A stretch of DNA of 64,000 nt from Celeribacter ethanolicus (GCF_001550095.1 NZ_LRUC01000018.1:124001-188000), one strand, 5' to 3'. Shown: positions 25,518-34,939, numbered from the stretch's first letter. The notes: a model not told the origin generated them from the sequence alone. A program made the numbers and translations.

Positions 25518-27368
25518 ATGGCCCTCAAACATATCCGCTCACCCAAAGACAGCGCGCTTTATCCGATCCGCATCGAGGAAGTGCTGGTGCGGGAAGGGCA
25601 ATGGGTGACGGCGGCCACCCCTGCGATGCGGCTCCTGACCGGGAACGGGCGCACGCTTCAGATCAACTGCGCGATCGAGGGCACGATTTCACGGCTCATG
25701 CCCACCGGCACGATTCTCAAGGCGCCCGAACCGGTGATCTCCATCGAGGAAGACGCTGCCGCCGAAGTGCCGCCGATCCCGCGCACGAAACGCGCCGGGG
25801 CCAAACCCACCGCCTCCGCCGAGCCGCCGAAAGCAAAACCGCAGGCCCGGCCAACCTCGACCCCGAACTCGCCACCGAGACCCGAGCCGAAACCGGAAAC
25901 GCCCCCAAGCGCCCCCGACCGCCTCACCGGCGCATTCTCACGTCGCGGCCTGTCCGTGCTTGCCGTCACCCTCGTGATTGCCTCTGCCGGTTTTGTATTC
26001 AATCGCATCACAACGGCGAACGAAGACCTTGGCACCGACCAGACCACCCTCGCAAGCACACCCTCAAGCGCCCAGGCAACACCCGCCCCTGCGAAACCCG
26101 TCTTCCCCACGGCCGAGGACCGGAGCTGGCTGTCGGCCCCGCATCTCGACAGTGTGCAATATATCTCCGGCGGTTCCCTGACAAACGGCCGCGCACTCAA
26201 TCTCGACGTGGACCGGGACGGCAAGGTGAAGATCGTCGGAGAGATGAACGGTCGTGCCTTCGTCACGACTTACGACCCGTCGACCAAGAAAGTGACCGGC
26301 ACGAAAACAACCGACATAGATCCGACCTATGCCTTTGTCTTCGCAGATTTTTTCGGGATGGGCGACAGGGACCTCGTCGGCTTCACCCCGAAACGGAATT
26401 TCGAGATTTCCACCGATTGGCTGCCGACCACGACCCTGCTCTACTCCGCCGAGAAAGATCATCTCGGGCCGCAGGATGTACCCTATGACGATCTCCATAT
26501 CTACAGCAGCGATCAGAACGGCGATTTCATGGTCATGCTGGGATATGACACAAAGGTCAGCGGCGCGCTCGAAGAGGCCATGGGCACACGATATCATGCC
26601 CTCACCTATATCCGTGGCGGTCAGGGAGATCGGCTTTACCTTCCCGAAGACGAAGCCAACAGCGCATTCAAGTATGTGCTGCGATACAATACGATCAGCG
26701 TCGATGCCATGAAGGATGGAAACGCCGCGCTCTTCCTGCTTGCCACCGGCAGCTATGGCAAAGACTTTTACGGCGAATACACGATCCGCAGGAGCCAGAC
26801 AGGCAATGAGGTGGACAGCCGCTTCGAATATGCCAACGACTGGCTGATGGAAGAGTTTCCACCCCATGTGCCGCGCGAGTTCATCCGGGTGCCGGGAGGA
26901 CTCGGCAGTACGATCGGCGGCGTGACACTCTCCGGCATGACGGTGGCGACGGATGACACGACCTATGCGGTCGCGGGCGTGATCAGCGGCGTCGACGCCA
27001 GGGGTGCCACCTATGAGACCCACCCCGGCCCGACGGCTTTTGTACGCATCGCCGATGTCGACGAAAATTACGCCGTGCGCATGCTGGCCCGCAACGACAC
27101 CTACCGGGACGAAGGTCTGCGCGTTCAGGACATCGAAGGGCTGAGCGGCGGACGTTTCGCGGTGCTGCTGCGCGAGGATGACAACGCCGAACACCCGTTC
27201 GGTGCGCTGGTCATCCTCGACAGCCGGGCCAATGTGCTGGCCCGGGAGAATTACGACGGCATCTACCTCGAGAGCATGATCTACAGCGACGACACCTTGC
27301 ATGCCGTGGGGTATCACGTCCGGGACGACGGCACGGAAGACCCCCTCTACCGCAGCTACCGCCCCTGA
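25518..27368 (+). CDS. Unrecognised membrane-anchored protein with N-terminal lipoyl/biotinyl-like domain
   Basis: A 616-residue protein of unknown function. Residues about 12-75 look like a biotinyl/lipoyl-type barrel (VLVREGQWVTAATPAMRL, then EGTISRLMPTGTIL) but lack the modified Lys motif. Then a Pro/Lys-rich linker (about 85-135), one membrane helix (about 143-163) and a large soluble region, by topology probably periplasmic, rich in beta strands, Asp and Gly, with propeller-like repeats such as VDRDGKVKIVGEMNG and YSDDTLHAVGYHV. Start ATG at 25518 is preceded by AGGA. The first ORF after the tRNA-Gly pair; no partner gene is evident. Confidence 0.75.
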   Translation: MALKHIRSPKDSALYPIRIEEVLVREGQWVTAATPAMRLLTGNGRTLQINCAIEGTISRLMPTGTILKAPEPVISIEEDAAAEVPPIPRTKRAGAKPTASAEPPKAKPQARPTSTPNSPPRPEPKPETPPSAPDRLTGAFSRRGLSVLAVTLVIASAGFVFNRITTANEDLGTDQTTLASTPSSAQATPAPAKPVFPTAEDRSWLSAPHLDSVQYISGGSLTNGRALNLDVDRDGKVKIVGEMNGRAFVTTYDPSTKKVTGTKTTDIDPTYAFVFADFFGMGDRDLVGFTPKRNFEISTDWLPTTTLLYSAEKDHLGPQDVPYDDLHIYSSDQNGDFMVMLGYDTKVSGALEEAMGTRYHALTYIRGGQGDRLYLPEDEANSAFKYVLRYNTISVDAMKDGNAALFLLATGSYGKDFYGEYTIRRSQTGNEVDSRFEYANDWLMEEFPPHVPREFIRVPGGLGSTIGGVTLSGMTVATDDTTYAVAGVISGVDARGATYETHPGPTAFVRIADVDENYAVRMLARNDTYRDEGLRVQDIEGLSGGRFAVLLREDDNAEHPFGALVILDSRANVLARENYDGIYLESMIYSDDTLHAVGYHVRDDGTEDPLYRSYRP

Positions 27369-27603
27369 CACCCCACCGCCCCGTGGCAGCGATATTTTGC
27401 TTTGACATCAGAGCATAAGCGCTTTCGCCACCTGGCGAAGCGCAAGGCCGCATGCGGATCGCCTCGCGCGTTTGTATACGAATGTATTCCATTAAGTTGC
27501 TGAAAAATAAAGAATTTTTGAAAAAACAATGGGTGACAGACCGCCTTTCTCCCGCTACATGCACCGGCAGGGAGCCGGCAAAAGGTGAAAAGGCGATATA
27601 TCT

Positions 27604-29238
27604 ATGACACAGAAACTTCTCGTTCTCGGCGGCGGGTTTGGCGGGCTCTACGCGGCGCGCGAATTGCGCAAACGCTTCGGCGCGGAGGCGGAGATCCAAC
27701 TGATCAGCGAAGAGAATTATTTCGTGTTCCAGCCGCTCCTGCCCGAGGTCGCCGCCGGTGCAATCATGGACATGCACGCCGTCACCTCGCTGCGCGAACT
27801 CCTGAAGGGCGTGCGGCTGCGCAAGGCGACGATCCATTCCGTCGATTTCGAGCGTCAGGTGGTCACCGTATTTCAGGGCGTGCAGCGCCGCCCGACCGAG
27901 ATCGCCTATGACCACCTCGTCGTCGCCATGGGTTCGCGCATCGACCTGAGCCGGGTGCCCGGGCTCGAGGAACATGCGCTCAAGATGAAGACCCTGGAAG
28001 ATGCCCGCCGCCTGCGCGCCCATATCATCGAGCGGCTCGAACATGCCGACGTCACCTTCCTGCCGGAGGTGAAACGCGAGGCGCTGACCTTCGTCGTGGT
28101 CGGCGCCGGGTTCTCGGGCATCGAGACCATCGGCGAGATGAAAGAACTGATCGACCGCTCGCTCAAATATTATCCCAATATCGACCCCAGCGAGGTGCGG
28201 GTGATCGCGGTGGAATTCGCTCCGCGCGCACTCAACGAACTGCCCGAAAGTCTTGCCGCCTATGCGGTCAAACAGCTCGAAAAACGCGGCGTCGAAATTC
28301 TGCTCAACACCGGTGTGGCCTCGGCGACCGGGCGACGTCTGGTGACCTCAGGCGGCGAGGTGATCCCGACCCGGACCATCGTCGCCACCATCGGCAACGC
28401 CCCCTCGCCCGTCGTGCTCGACATGAATCTGGAGCTGGCCCATGGCCGCGTGGCGGTGGAGCGCACGATGCAGGCCAAGGGACGCAAAAACGTCTGGTCG
28501 CTGGGCGATTGCGCGATGATCCCGATGAAGGACGATGCCACAGAGCGCGGCGACTTCGCCACACCGACGGCGCAATTCGCGGTGCGCGAGGCAATACAGC
28601 TCGCCGCCAACATCCAGCGCGCAGTTGCGGGCAAACCGCTCAAACCGTTCAAATACAAGAGCCGCGGCGCGCTGGCTTCGCTCGGCGCGCGGCGCGGCGT
28701 GGCGGAGATTTTCGGCGTGAAACTTTCGGGCTACCCAGCCTGGCTTTTGTGGCGGATGTATTACCTGAGCTTCATGCCCGGCTTCGACACCAAGCTCAGG
28801 GTCTTCCTCAACTGGCTTCTGGACAGCATGCGCCCGCGTTCCGTCGTGGCCCTCAAGGCACCGCAGGAAACCGCCGCGCATTACGTGCATTACGCGGCGG
28901 GCGATCCGGTGTTCGAGAAGGGCAACCGCTCCGACGGGTTCTACACCGTGGTCGAAGGCCGTTTCGAGGTCCGCCTGCGCGATGACGACACCGGCGAGAC
29001 GACCACCTACGAGGTTGGCCCCGGCGGGCATTTCGGCGAACGCATGCTGATGGGGGAAAGCACCCGTTTCGGCACAGTGCGGGCCTTGACCGATGGCAAG
29101 GTTCTGGTGCTCGGGCGCGACGAGTTCACCAAGCTCACCGGCACCTTCGGTGCGCTTGGCGTGTATTTCGAGGAGTACCTGAAAAGCACCTATGCGCTGA
29201 ACTGGAAAGCGCCGCAAAGCGACAACAAGGTGGCCTGA
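27604..29238 (+). CDS. Type II NADH dehydrogenase-like flavoprotein fused to a cyclic-nucleotide-binding domain
   Basis: Residues 1-420 match NDH-2: VLGGGFGGLYAARELR near 7-22 for FAD, a second dinucleotide site VVVGAGFSGIETIGE near 164, WSLGDCAMIPM near 300, and the membrane-binding region WLLWRMYYLSFMPG near 380. These enzymes oxidise NADH and reduce quinone without pumping protons. Residues about 422-520 form a cNMP-binding domain (FEKGNRSDGFYTVVEGRFEV, GPGGHFGERMLMGESTRFGTVRAL) including the phosphate-cassette-like GERML...R. Standard NDH-2 lacks this domain, so activity may be regulated by a nucleotide. Weak ribosome site AAAAGG about 11 bases upstream. Expressed alone as far as can be seen. 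Confidence 0.88.
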   Translation: MTQKLLVLGGGFGGLYAARELRKRFGAEAEIQLISEENYFVFQPLLPEVAAGAIMDMHAVTSLRELLKGVRLRKATIHSVDFERQVVTVFQGVQRRPTEIAYDHLVVAMGSRIDLSRVPGLEEHALKMKTLEDARRLRAHIIERLEHADVTFLPEVKREALTFVVVGAGFSGIETIGEMKELIDRSLKYYPNIDPSEVRVIAVEFAPRALNELPESLAAYAVKQLEKRGVEILLNTGVASATGRRLVTSGGEVIPTRTIVATIGNAPSPVVLDMNLELAHGRVAVERTMQAKGRKNVWSLGDCAMIPMKDDATERGDFATPTAQFAVREAIQLAANIQRAVAGKPLKPFKYKSRGALASLGARRGVAEIFGVKLSGYPAWLLWRMYYLSFMPGFDTKLRVFLNWLLDSMRPRSVVALKAPQETAAHYVHYAAGDPVFEKGNRSDGFYTVVEGRFEVRLRDDDTGETTTYEVGPGGHFGERMLMGESTRFGTVRALTDGKVLVLGRDEFTKLTGTFGALGVYFEEYLKSTYALNWKAPQSDNKVA

Positions 29239-29258
29239 CACCCCTGTACGGGGCGACC

Positions 29259-29780
29259 TCAGAGGCCGCTCTGTGCCACACCGGCGGCGAGACTGGCAGG
29301 GGACATGTCGCGATGACGGAACATCGGCGGCACCTCCTCGCCCCGCAGGCAGGCGGATCGGATCTGGCAATTGCCGCAAAGCTGCGGCAGATCCTCGCTG
29401 AGCGCCTTGCAGCCCTTTTCCGGCCCCTCGGCGATGCCCTCGGCGATGGCGACAAGATCGTCGACCGGCGTCTGGCACCCGAGGACACAGCGCAGCGAGG
29501 ACAGCCGCGCAAACATATCGTTGTGCAACTCCGGTTCGCGGGAGGTGATCAGCACCGAGGCGATCCCGGGCTGATGAAACTCCGCCATGAGTGCAACCCC
29601 CAGGCCGCCTTCCTCACGCACCAGAAGATCGAAGAGCAGGAGATCGAACGGTTCCTTGCGCACACGGTCCATGGCATCCTCGGCCGTGCGGCTACGCCGG
29701 ACATCATGTCCGCGCCGACCAAAGGCGGTTTGCCATTTGGTCGAGCTTTCGATGTCTTCATGCCAGATCAGGACGCGCAT
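29259..29780 (-). CDS. Receiver-like response regulator with C-terminal cysteine cluster
   Basis: A 173-residue protein. The first 110 residues resemble a response-regulator receiver: acidic start LIWHEDIESS, a putative phospho-acceptor in LLFDLLVREEG near residue 53, and LITSREPEL in the position of the T/S switch. The rest has a C-x10-C-x2-C-x5-C cluster (GCKALSEDLPQLCGNCQIRSAC quoted by spacing) that could hold zinc or an Fe-S cluster. No kinase or DNA-binding domain is adjacent. It converges on the NDH-2 fusion gene 20 bases away. Function not known. Confidence 0.6.
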   Translation of the reverse strand: MRVLIWHEDIESSTKWQTAFGRRGHDVRRSRTAEDAMDRVRKEPFDLLLFDLLVREEGGLGVALMAEFHQPGIASVLITSREPELHNDMFARLSSLRCVLGCQTPVDDLVAIAEGIAEGPEKGCKALSEDLPQLCGNCQIRSACLRGEEVPPMFRHRDMSPASLAAGVAQSGL

Positions 29781-29985
29781 GTGAGTCCCATTGTTGACGT
29801 TGCGATGGGTCCATATGAGGGCGTTATGCTTAACATATCCCTAATTTTTCCATGACAGTTTTCGACAGTTTTTCACCTTTCTCCAGAACGGCGGCGAAAC
29901 GGTGCCTCCGCCGGATCAGAGCGCCCATTGGCAAACCCTCCCCGAGGCGCGTATAAGCGGCGTGAAGCGAGAAGAGGGACAGCCC

Positions 29986-30573
29986 ATGCGCAAGGCTTTG
30001 ATCAGCCGCAAGACTGCGGAAACCGAGATTACCGTCGAGATCGACCTCGACGGCACGGGCAAATACGACAACCAGACGGGCGTGGGATTCTTCGACCATA
30101 TGCTCGACCAATTGTCGCGCCACTCGCTGATCGACATGACCGTCCGCGCCAAGGGCGACACCCATATCGACGATCACCACACGGTCGAAGACACCGGCAT
30201 CGCGCTGGGTCAGGCCTTGGTCAAGGCCGTGGGCGACAAGAAGGGCATCTACCGCTACGGCCACTTCGCGCTCGCGATGGACGACACGCAGGTGCAATGC
30301 GCGCTCGATCTCTCGGCGCGACCCTTCCTTGTGTGGAATGTCGAGTTTCCGACCGACAAGATCGGCACGTTCGACACCGAGCTGGTGCGCGAATTCTTCC
30401 AAGCGCTCTCAACGAATGGCGGCATCACGCTGCACATCGACAAGGTGCACGGGATCAATTCCCACCACATCGCCGAGGCGGCGTTCAAATCGGTTGCCCG
30501 CGCGTTGCGCATGGCGCTTGAGATCGACCCGCGCATGGCCAACAGCCTGCCGTCGACCAAGGGCGCGCTTTGA
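29986..30573 (+). CDS. hisB: Imidazoleglycerol-phosphate dehydratase HisB
   Basis: Dehydrates imidazole glycerol phosphate to imidazole acetol phosphate in histidine synthesis. The 195-residue single-domain form has the paired metal-binding motifs [12 protein letters not shown] near residue 35 and [14 protein letters not shown] near 60, repeated as [10 protein letters not shown] near 165. Start ATG at 29986 follows GAGGGAC. It is followed 18 bases later by hisH, so they likely form one operon. Confidence 0.96.
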   Translation: MRKALISRKTAETEITVEIDLDGTGKYDNQTGVGFFDHMLDQLSRHSLIDMTVRAKGDTHIDDHHTVEDTGIALGQALVKAVGDKKGIYRYGHFALAMDDTQVQCALDLSARPFLVWNVEFPTDKIGTFDTELVREFFQALSTNGGITLHIDKVHGINSHHIAEAAFKSVARALRMALEIDPRMANSLPSTKGAL

Positions 30574-30591
30574 GCGCGGAGGAAGACTGAC

Positions 30592-31230
30592 ATGCTGACA
30601 GCACTGGTCGATTACGACAGCGGCAATCTCCACTCCGCCCACAAGGCCTTCGAACGTATGGCGCGCGAGCGGGGCGAAGGCACCATCGTCGTCACCTCGG
30701 AACCCGATGTGGTCGCGAAAGCCGACCGCATCGTGTTGCCGGGCGACGGCGCGTTTCCGGCCTGCAAGAAACAGCTTTTCGATTACAGTGGCTTGTTCGA
30801 AGCGATCTCCGAGGCGGTGACCGAAAAAGGCCGTCCTTTCATGGGGATTTGCATCGGTATGCAGATGCTGGCGACCCGTGGCCTCGAGTATGAGGACACC
30901 AAAGGCTTCGACTGGATCGGCGGCGAAGTCGTCAAGATCGAACCGTCCGACCCGGCGCTAAAAGTGCCGCATATGGGCTGGAACAACCTCCATCTCGAAG
31001 GGGTGCACCCGGTGCTGGACGGCATCGAAACCGGCGATCACGCCTATTTCGTCCACTCCTACCATTTCAAGGTGGCGAATCCGGCGCATCGTCTGGCCTA
31101 TGTGAATTACGGCGAAGAGGTCACCGCGATCGTGGCGCGTGACAATATGATCGGCACGCAGTTCCACCCGGAGAAAAGCCAGCGAGCCGGTTTGCGCATC
31201 GTGTCGAACTTTCTCGGTTGGAAGCCGTAA
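30592..31230 (+). CDS. hisH: Imidazole glycerol phosphate synthase glutaminase subunit HisH
   Basis: Glutamine amidotransferase (class I) that supplies ammonia to HisF. The 212-residue product has the nucleophile elbow MGICIGMQML near residue 85 and the His-Glu pair in GTQFHPEKSQ near 190. It ends before a strong bidirectional terminator, so hisA downstream needs its own promoter. Its partner hisF lies 2.6 kb downstream, separated by several unrelated genes. Confidence 0.96.
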   Translation: MLTALVDYDSGNLHSAHKAFERMARERGEGTIVVTSEPDVVAKADRIVLPGDGAFPACKKQLFDYSGLFEAISEAVTEKGRPFMGICIGMQMLATRGLEYEDTKGFDWIGGEVVKIEPSDPALKVPHMGWNNLHLEGVHPVLDGIETGDHAYFVHSYHFKVANPAHRLAYVNYGEEVTAIVARDNMIGTQFHPEKSQRAGLRIVSNFLGWKP

Positions 31231-31259
31231 AGGCCGCGTACATACACCGACAAGAAGAC

Positions 31260-31290
31260 AAAGGGGCCCGCTTGAGGCCCCTTTCACATT
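31260..31290. terminator. Bidirectional terminator between hisH and the DUF2147 gene
   Basis: Perfect 9-bp stem AAAGGGGCC/GGCCCCTTT, loop cgcttga, with a T-rich tail on the plus strand and A-rich flank on the other; 30 bases after hisH and 15 bases after the converging gene. Confidence 0.85.
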
Positions 31291-31304
31291 TTAAGTACCG
31301 GCGG

Positions 31305-31691
31305 TTACTGAACCCGTGTCCAGGTCTGGCCTTTGCAGATCGGCCCGACGCAGCCCTTCACGGTCAGCGTATTGCCCGAGAGCGTCATTTTCGAATTGTA
31401 GACCTTGCCGGTCGAGGGCTGCCAGATCTTGCCGTCCTTATAGGCACCGCCGCCTTGCGGCGCCATGTCCCAGACGATGGGCTTTCCGATGTTCTCCGAC
31501 TTGATCGGACCGTTGGCGTCAAAGGCCTTGGCGATGGTCCCGCAAATCTGCGCCCCGCAGGGTTTGATGGCGATATAGGCGTAATGGCCGTCATCCACCT
31601 GTGTCTGCCATGTGCCCTCAACCGGGTCGGCGGCAAAGGCCGGGGTCGCAAGCGCGAGCGCGGTCACAGCCGCAGTCATAAATCGTTTCAT
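31305..31691 (-). CDS. Secreted DUF2147 protein
   Basis: A 128-residue exported protein with a signal peptide (MKRFMTAAVTALALATPAFA) and a DUF2147 domain: PVEGTWQT start, QICGTIAKAFD, KIWQPSTGKVYNSKMTLSGN and the final CVGPICKGQTWTRV (quoted in short parts). The four Cys could form disulfides in the periplasm. Its place between hisH and hisA recurs in Rhodobacteraceae. The function of the family is not established. Confidence 0.88.
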   Translation of the reverse strand: MKRFMTAAVTALALATPAFAADPVEGTWQTQVDDGHYAYIAIKPCGAQICGTIAKAFDANGPIKSENIGKPIVWDMAPQGGGAYKDGKIWQPSTGKVYNSKMTLSGNTLTVKGCVGPICKGQTWTRVQ

Positions 31692-31840
31692 AGTGTATCC
31701 TCCCTAGATGCCCGCATCCTGAGCCGGGTGCGGGTTTCCTGGCAAGATTAACGCAGCGGCACATCGCGCCAAAGCGGGTTTTGCAATTCCTGCGCAATCA
31801 TGCCAAAGGGAGCGCAACAGTGTCACGACAGGAGCACCCC

Positions 31841-32563
31841 ATGATCCTCTACCCCGCCATCGACCTGAAAGACGGCCATGCCGTGCGCCTCTACAAGGGC
31901 GAAATGGAGAAAGCCACCGTGTTCAACGAGAACCCGGCGGCGCAGGCGCTGGAGTTCGTTGCGGCGGGCTGTGAGTGGCTGCACCTTGTCGATCTGAACG
32001 GCGCTTTCGCGGGCGAGCCGGTGAACGCGGCCCCCGTCGAGGAGATTCTCAAACAGTGCAAGGTCCCGGCCCAGCTTGGCGGCGGCATTCGCGACATGGC
32101 GACGATCGAGATGTGGCTCTCGAAAGGGCTTGAGCGCGTCATCCTTGGCACGGTCGCGGTCGAAAACCCCGATCTGGTGCGGGAAGCGGCGCGTGCTTTC
32201 CCCGGTCATGTTGCTGTCGGAATTGATGCCCGCAAAGGCATGGTCGCGACCAAGGGCTGGGCCGAAGAGACCAATGTGAACGCCACCGATCTGGCGAAGA
32301 GCTTCGAGGACGCAGGTGTTTCGGCGATCATCTACACCGACATCAACCGCGACGGCGCCATGCAGGGGCCAAACGTGGAAGAAACCGCAGCACTCGCCAA
32401 TGCCGTGTCGATCCCGGTGATCGCAAGCGGCGGCGTGTCTTCGATTGCCGATCTAGAAAACCTCAAGGCTTGCGGTGCGCCACTCAATGGGGCCATCTCC
32501 GGCCGCGCGCTTTACGATGGGGCGATTGATCTAGCGGAAGCTCTCAAGGTGATGAAGGCTTGA
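31841..32563 (+). CDS. hisA: Phosphoribosylformimino-5-aminoimidazole carboxamide ribotide isomerase HisA
   Basis: Opens the ribose of ProFAR by Amadori rearrangement. The 240-residue TIM barrel has the catalytic Asp in YPAIDLKDG (D8) and the second in [14 protein letters not shown] near 165, and phosphate-binding GGV and IAGGV-type turns (VIASGGVSS). Start ATG at 31841 is preceded by CAGGAGCACCCC. Its stop overlaps a TTG start of the next gene (TTGA). Confidence 0.96.
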   Translation: MILYPAIDLKDGHAVRLYKGEMEKATVFNENPAAQALEFVAAGCEWLHLVDLNGAFAGEPVNAAPVEEILKQCKVPAQLGGGIRDMATIEMWLSKGLERVILGTVAVENPDLVREAARAFPGHVAVGIDARKGMVATKGWAEETNVNATDLAKSFEDAGVSAIIYTDINRDGAMQGPNVEETAALANAVSIPVIASGGVSSIADLENLKACGAPLNGAISGRALYDGAIDLAEALKVMKA

Positions 32564-32922
32564 CACGGATCGCGAGCAAACGTGCTGCATTCAAGGCCTT
32601 GGATGACGCTCTCTGCGTCGAAGAAAAAGCCAGCTGCGCGTTCGCTCTGCGCGATTACAAGCTCACGGTTTCCAAAGGCATTCCCGGCATTGAGGATGCC
32701 CTTGGAGAGAAATTTGATACCGCCATTCGCAAAGCGCAGGATGAAAACGATCGGCAAGGCATTCTGAGAATGGCACTCAAAGAATTGTATGAGGACGCAA
32801 TTTATTTGGCTGGCACTCAGGAAAACGCAGAGTTTCAAAGGTTTTTGCAAACCCATCTGCCTTCACATGTTTATGAAGAGCTCAAAGTCGCGATTGCAGC
32901 TTGTTCTGCCCCAGAGGCTTAA
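32560..32922 (+). CDS. Hypothetical protein, TTG start overlapping hisA
   Basis: A 120-residue soluble, helix-rich protein with no recognised family. The only in-frame start near the 5' end is the TTG that overlaps the hisA stop, suggesting coupled translation; the first internal Met is at about residue 70. The gene is visibly poorer in G+C than hisA, which hints at recent acquisition. It is followed by DUF2867 and a membrane gene, none of which is part of histidine synthesis. Confidence 0.5.
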   Translation: MTRIASKRAAFKALDDALCVEEKASCAFALRDYKLTVSKGIPGIEDALGEKFDTAIRKAQDENDRQGILRMALKELYEDAIYLAGTQENAEFQRFLQTHLPSHVYEELKVAIAACSAPEA

Positions 32923-33017
32923 AGCCAAAACATCCTCTCCCTGCGTCAAGCTGTCCCTTCCCTTGCGCCATGGTTCGCCGTTAAGTGAACACGTTTAACA
33001 TGGCGTAAAGAGTTCCG

Positions 33018-33470
33018 ATGGCACAGGTTCAGCATACCCCCCTTCCCGCCACCTCCCGGCTCTGGTCAAAGGTCCTGCCCGACGATTTCATCGACGGTTA
33101 CGCGGTCGAAAGTAAACTGTCCCCACGAGAGGCGGCCAATATCGGCCTGACCATGCCCGGCTGGGCCGACGCGCTCTTAAACCTGCGCAATCGGATCGTG
33201 AAGCCCCTTGGCCTGAAAACAGAAAGCTCCGACAGCGGTGACGGCGCGATCTTTCCAGTGGAGTACGAGGGCACGGATGAGTTGATCATCGGCACCGACG
33301 ACCGGCACTTGAATTTCCGCATCTGCATCAGGCAGGAGGCAGGCCACATTCATATGGCAACCTGGGTGCATCGCAACAATGCGCTGGGGCGGGCCTATCT
33401 GATGATCGTCAAACCGTTTCACGTGTTGATCGTGCGGGACGCCATGCGCCGGATCGCCCGCGCCGCATGA
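33018..33470 (+). CDS. DUF2867 family protein
   Basis: A 150-residue protein of the DUF2867 type: it has LPDDFIDGYAV near residue 20, IGTDDRHLNFRI near 95, and a C-terminal VHRNNALGRAYLMIVKPFH with basic tail. Family members are poorly characterised. The stop overlaps the start of the next gene (ATGA), so the two are co-translated. Confidence 0.8.
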   Translation: MAQVQHTPLPATSRLWSKVLPDDFIDGYAVESKLSPREAANIGLTMPGWADALLNLRNRIVKPLGLKTESSDSGDGAIFPVEYEGTDELIIGTDDRHLNFRICIRQEAGHIHMATWVHRNNALGRAYLMIVKPFHVLIVRDAMRRIARAA

Positions 33471-33742
33471 AACGCGCTCTTTCGATCTTTATCCTTCTCT
33501 GGGCTTTCCCCATCCTGCCAGCGCTGGTCGCCTGGGTGATCAGCCTTGTGACGGGCTGCGGTCTCGTCGGCAGCATCTTCGAACCCCTATCTTGCAAGAT
33601 CGACGGGAAAGAATGGGGGCTAGCCCTTTATTTCAGCTTCGCCCCAGCGGTTTTCACGCTGCTGCTGAGCCCGCTTGCCCTGATTGCCGTCTTGTTGCGC
33701 CTCTGGCTTGGCCGCCGCACACGCCACACAGCGTCCAAATGA
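33467..33742 (+). CDS. Small membrane protein overlapping the DUF2867 gene
   Basis: A 91-residue protein with two predicted membrane helices (about 6-26 and 52-78) separated by a loop with two Cys and the charged stretch KIDGKEWG. No recognised domain. The ATG overlaps the preceding stop (ATGA), supporting coexpression with the DUF2867 protein and possibly a joint role. Confidence 0.6.
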   Translation: MKRALSIFILLWAFPILPALVAWVISLVTGCGLVGSIFEPLSCKIDGKEWGLALYFSFAPAVFTLLLSPLALIAVLLRLWLGRRTRHTASK

Positions 33743-33802
33743 TTGCATCGCGCGCGCCGGCGCAGTAAGCCAAGACCGACACTGGCGAAAGGCGCGTGAC
33801 CC

Positions 33803-34600
33803 ATGCTCAAGACCCGCATCATCCCCTGCCTCGACGTGGCCGATGGCCGTGTGGTGAAAGGCGTGAACTTCGTGGACCTGATCGACGCGGGCGATCCGGT
33901 CGAGAGCGCGCGGGCCTATGATGCGGCGGGCGCGGACGAGCTCTGCTTCCTCGACATCCACGCCACGCATGAAAACCGTGGCACGATGTACGATCTGGCG
34001 ACCCGCACCGCAGAACAGTGTTTCATGCCGCTGACCATCGGCGGCGGTGTGCGCACCACCGAAGACGTGCGCAATTTGCTATTGGCCGGTGCGGACAAAG
34101 TGTCGTTCAACTCCGCTGCCGTGGCCGATCCGGACGTGATTGCGCGCGCCGCCGATCACTTCGGCAGCCAGTGCATCGTCTGCGCCATCGACGCCAAAAC
34201 CATCGAATGGGACGCTGAAGGCAATCCGACGAAATGGGCGATCTTCACCCATGGCGGGCGCAAAGCCGCCCTCGACAAGGATGGCCATCCGATTGATGCC
34301 GTCGAATTCGCCAAGCTCATTGAAAGCAAGGGCGCAGGCGAGATCCTGTTGACCTCCATGGACCGCGACGGCACCCGCGCAGGCTTTAACATCGCCATGA
34401 CCCGCACCATCGCCGATTCCGTGAACATCCCGGTCATCGCCTCGGGCGGGGTCGGCAATCTCGACCACCTCGTCGAAGGCGTCACCGAAGGCCACGCCAG
34501 CGCCGTTCTGGCCGCTTCTATTTTCCATTTCGGGGATTACACGATCCAGGAGGCCAAGGAATATATGGCCGCCAAGGGCATCCCCATGCGTCTAAACTAA
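33803..34600 (+). CDS. hisF: Imidazole glycerol phosphate synthase cyclase subunit HisF
   Basis: TIM-barrel cyclase that uses ammonia from HisH to make imidazole glycerol phosphate and AICAR. The 265-residue product has catalytic Asp 11 in [10 protein letters not shown] and the second Asp in the CAIDAK segment near 130, plus [11 protein letters not shown]. Start ATG at 33803 is preceded by GAAAGG. It is followed 10 bases later by hisE. Confidence 0.97.
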   Translation: MLKTRIIPCLDVADGRVVKGVNFVDLIDAGDPVESARAYDAAGADELCFLDIHATHENRGTMYDLATRTAEQCFMPLTIGGGVRTTEDVRNLLLAGADKVSFNSAAVADPDVIARAADHFGSQCIVCAIDAKTIEWDAEGNPTKWAIFTHGGRKAALDKDGHPIDAVEFAKLIESKGAGEILLTSMDRDGTRAGFNIAMTRTIADSVNIPVIASGGVGNLDHLVEGVTEGHASAVLAASIFHFGDYTIQEAKEYMAAKGIPMRLN

Positions 34601-34610
34601 GGAGCCGTCC

Positions 34611-34925
34611 ATGTCCGTTTTGCACGAGCTTGAACAGGTCATCATCTCCCGCAAATCCGCCGATCCGGAAAGCTCCTGGACCGCGAAACTCTTTGCCAAA
34701 GGGCCGCAGAAATGCGCTGAGAAGTTCGGCGAAGAAGCCATCGAAGCGATTATTGCCGCTGCCATCGACGACAAGGAAAACCTGACCTACGAGGCCGCCG
34801 ATGTGCTCTACCACATGTTGGTCATGCTGGCCGCGCGCGATATCGCACTCGATGACGTGCTGAGCGAACTGGCCCGCCGTCAGGGACTTTCGGGGATCGC
34901 GGAAAAGGCCGCGCGCACCCCCTAA
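34611..34925 (+). CDS. hisE: Phosphoribosyl-ATP pyrophosphatase HisE
   Basis: Hydrolyses phosphoribosyl-ATP to phosphoribosyl-AMP, an early step of histidine synthesis. The 104-residue MazG-like helical protein has the metal-binding EKFGEEAIEAIIAA (about 42-55) and YEAADVLYHMLVML segments. It is a separate protein here, not fused to HisI as in E. coli. Directly behind hisF with a ribosome site AAGGAG. Confidence 0.95.
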   Translation: MSVLHELEQVIISRKSADPESSWTAKLFAKGPQKCAEKFGEEAIEAIIAAAIDDKENLTYEAADVLYHMLVMLAARDIALDDVLSELARRQGLSGIAEKAARTP

Positions 34926-34939
34926 ATTTAGAGAGCATT

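Noticed and set aside
25119-29238. Genomic island inserted at tRNA-Gly.
   Set aside because: No integrase, no direct repeat of the tRNA 3' end downstream, and neighbouring genes have normal composition.
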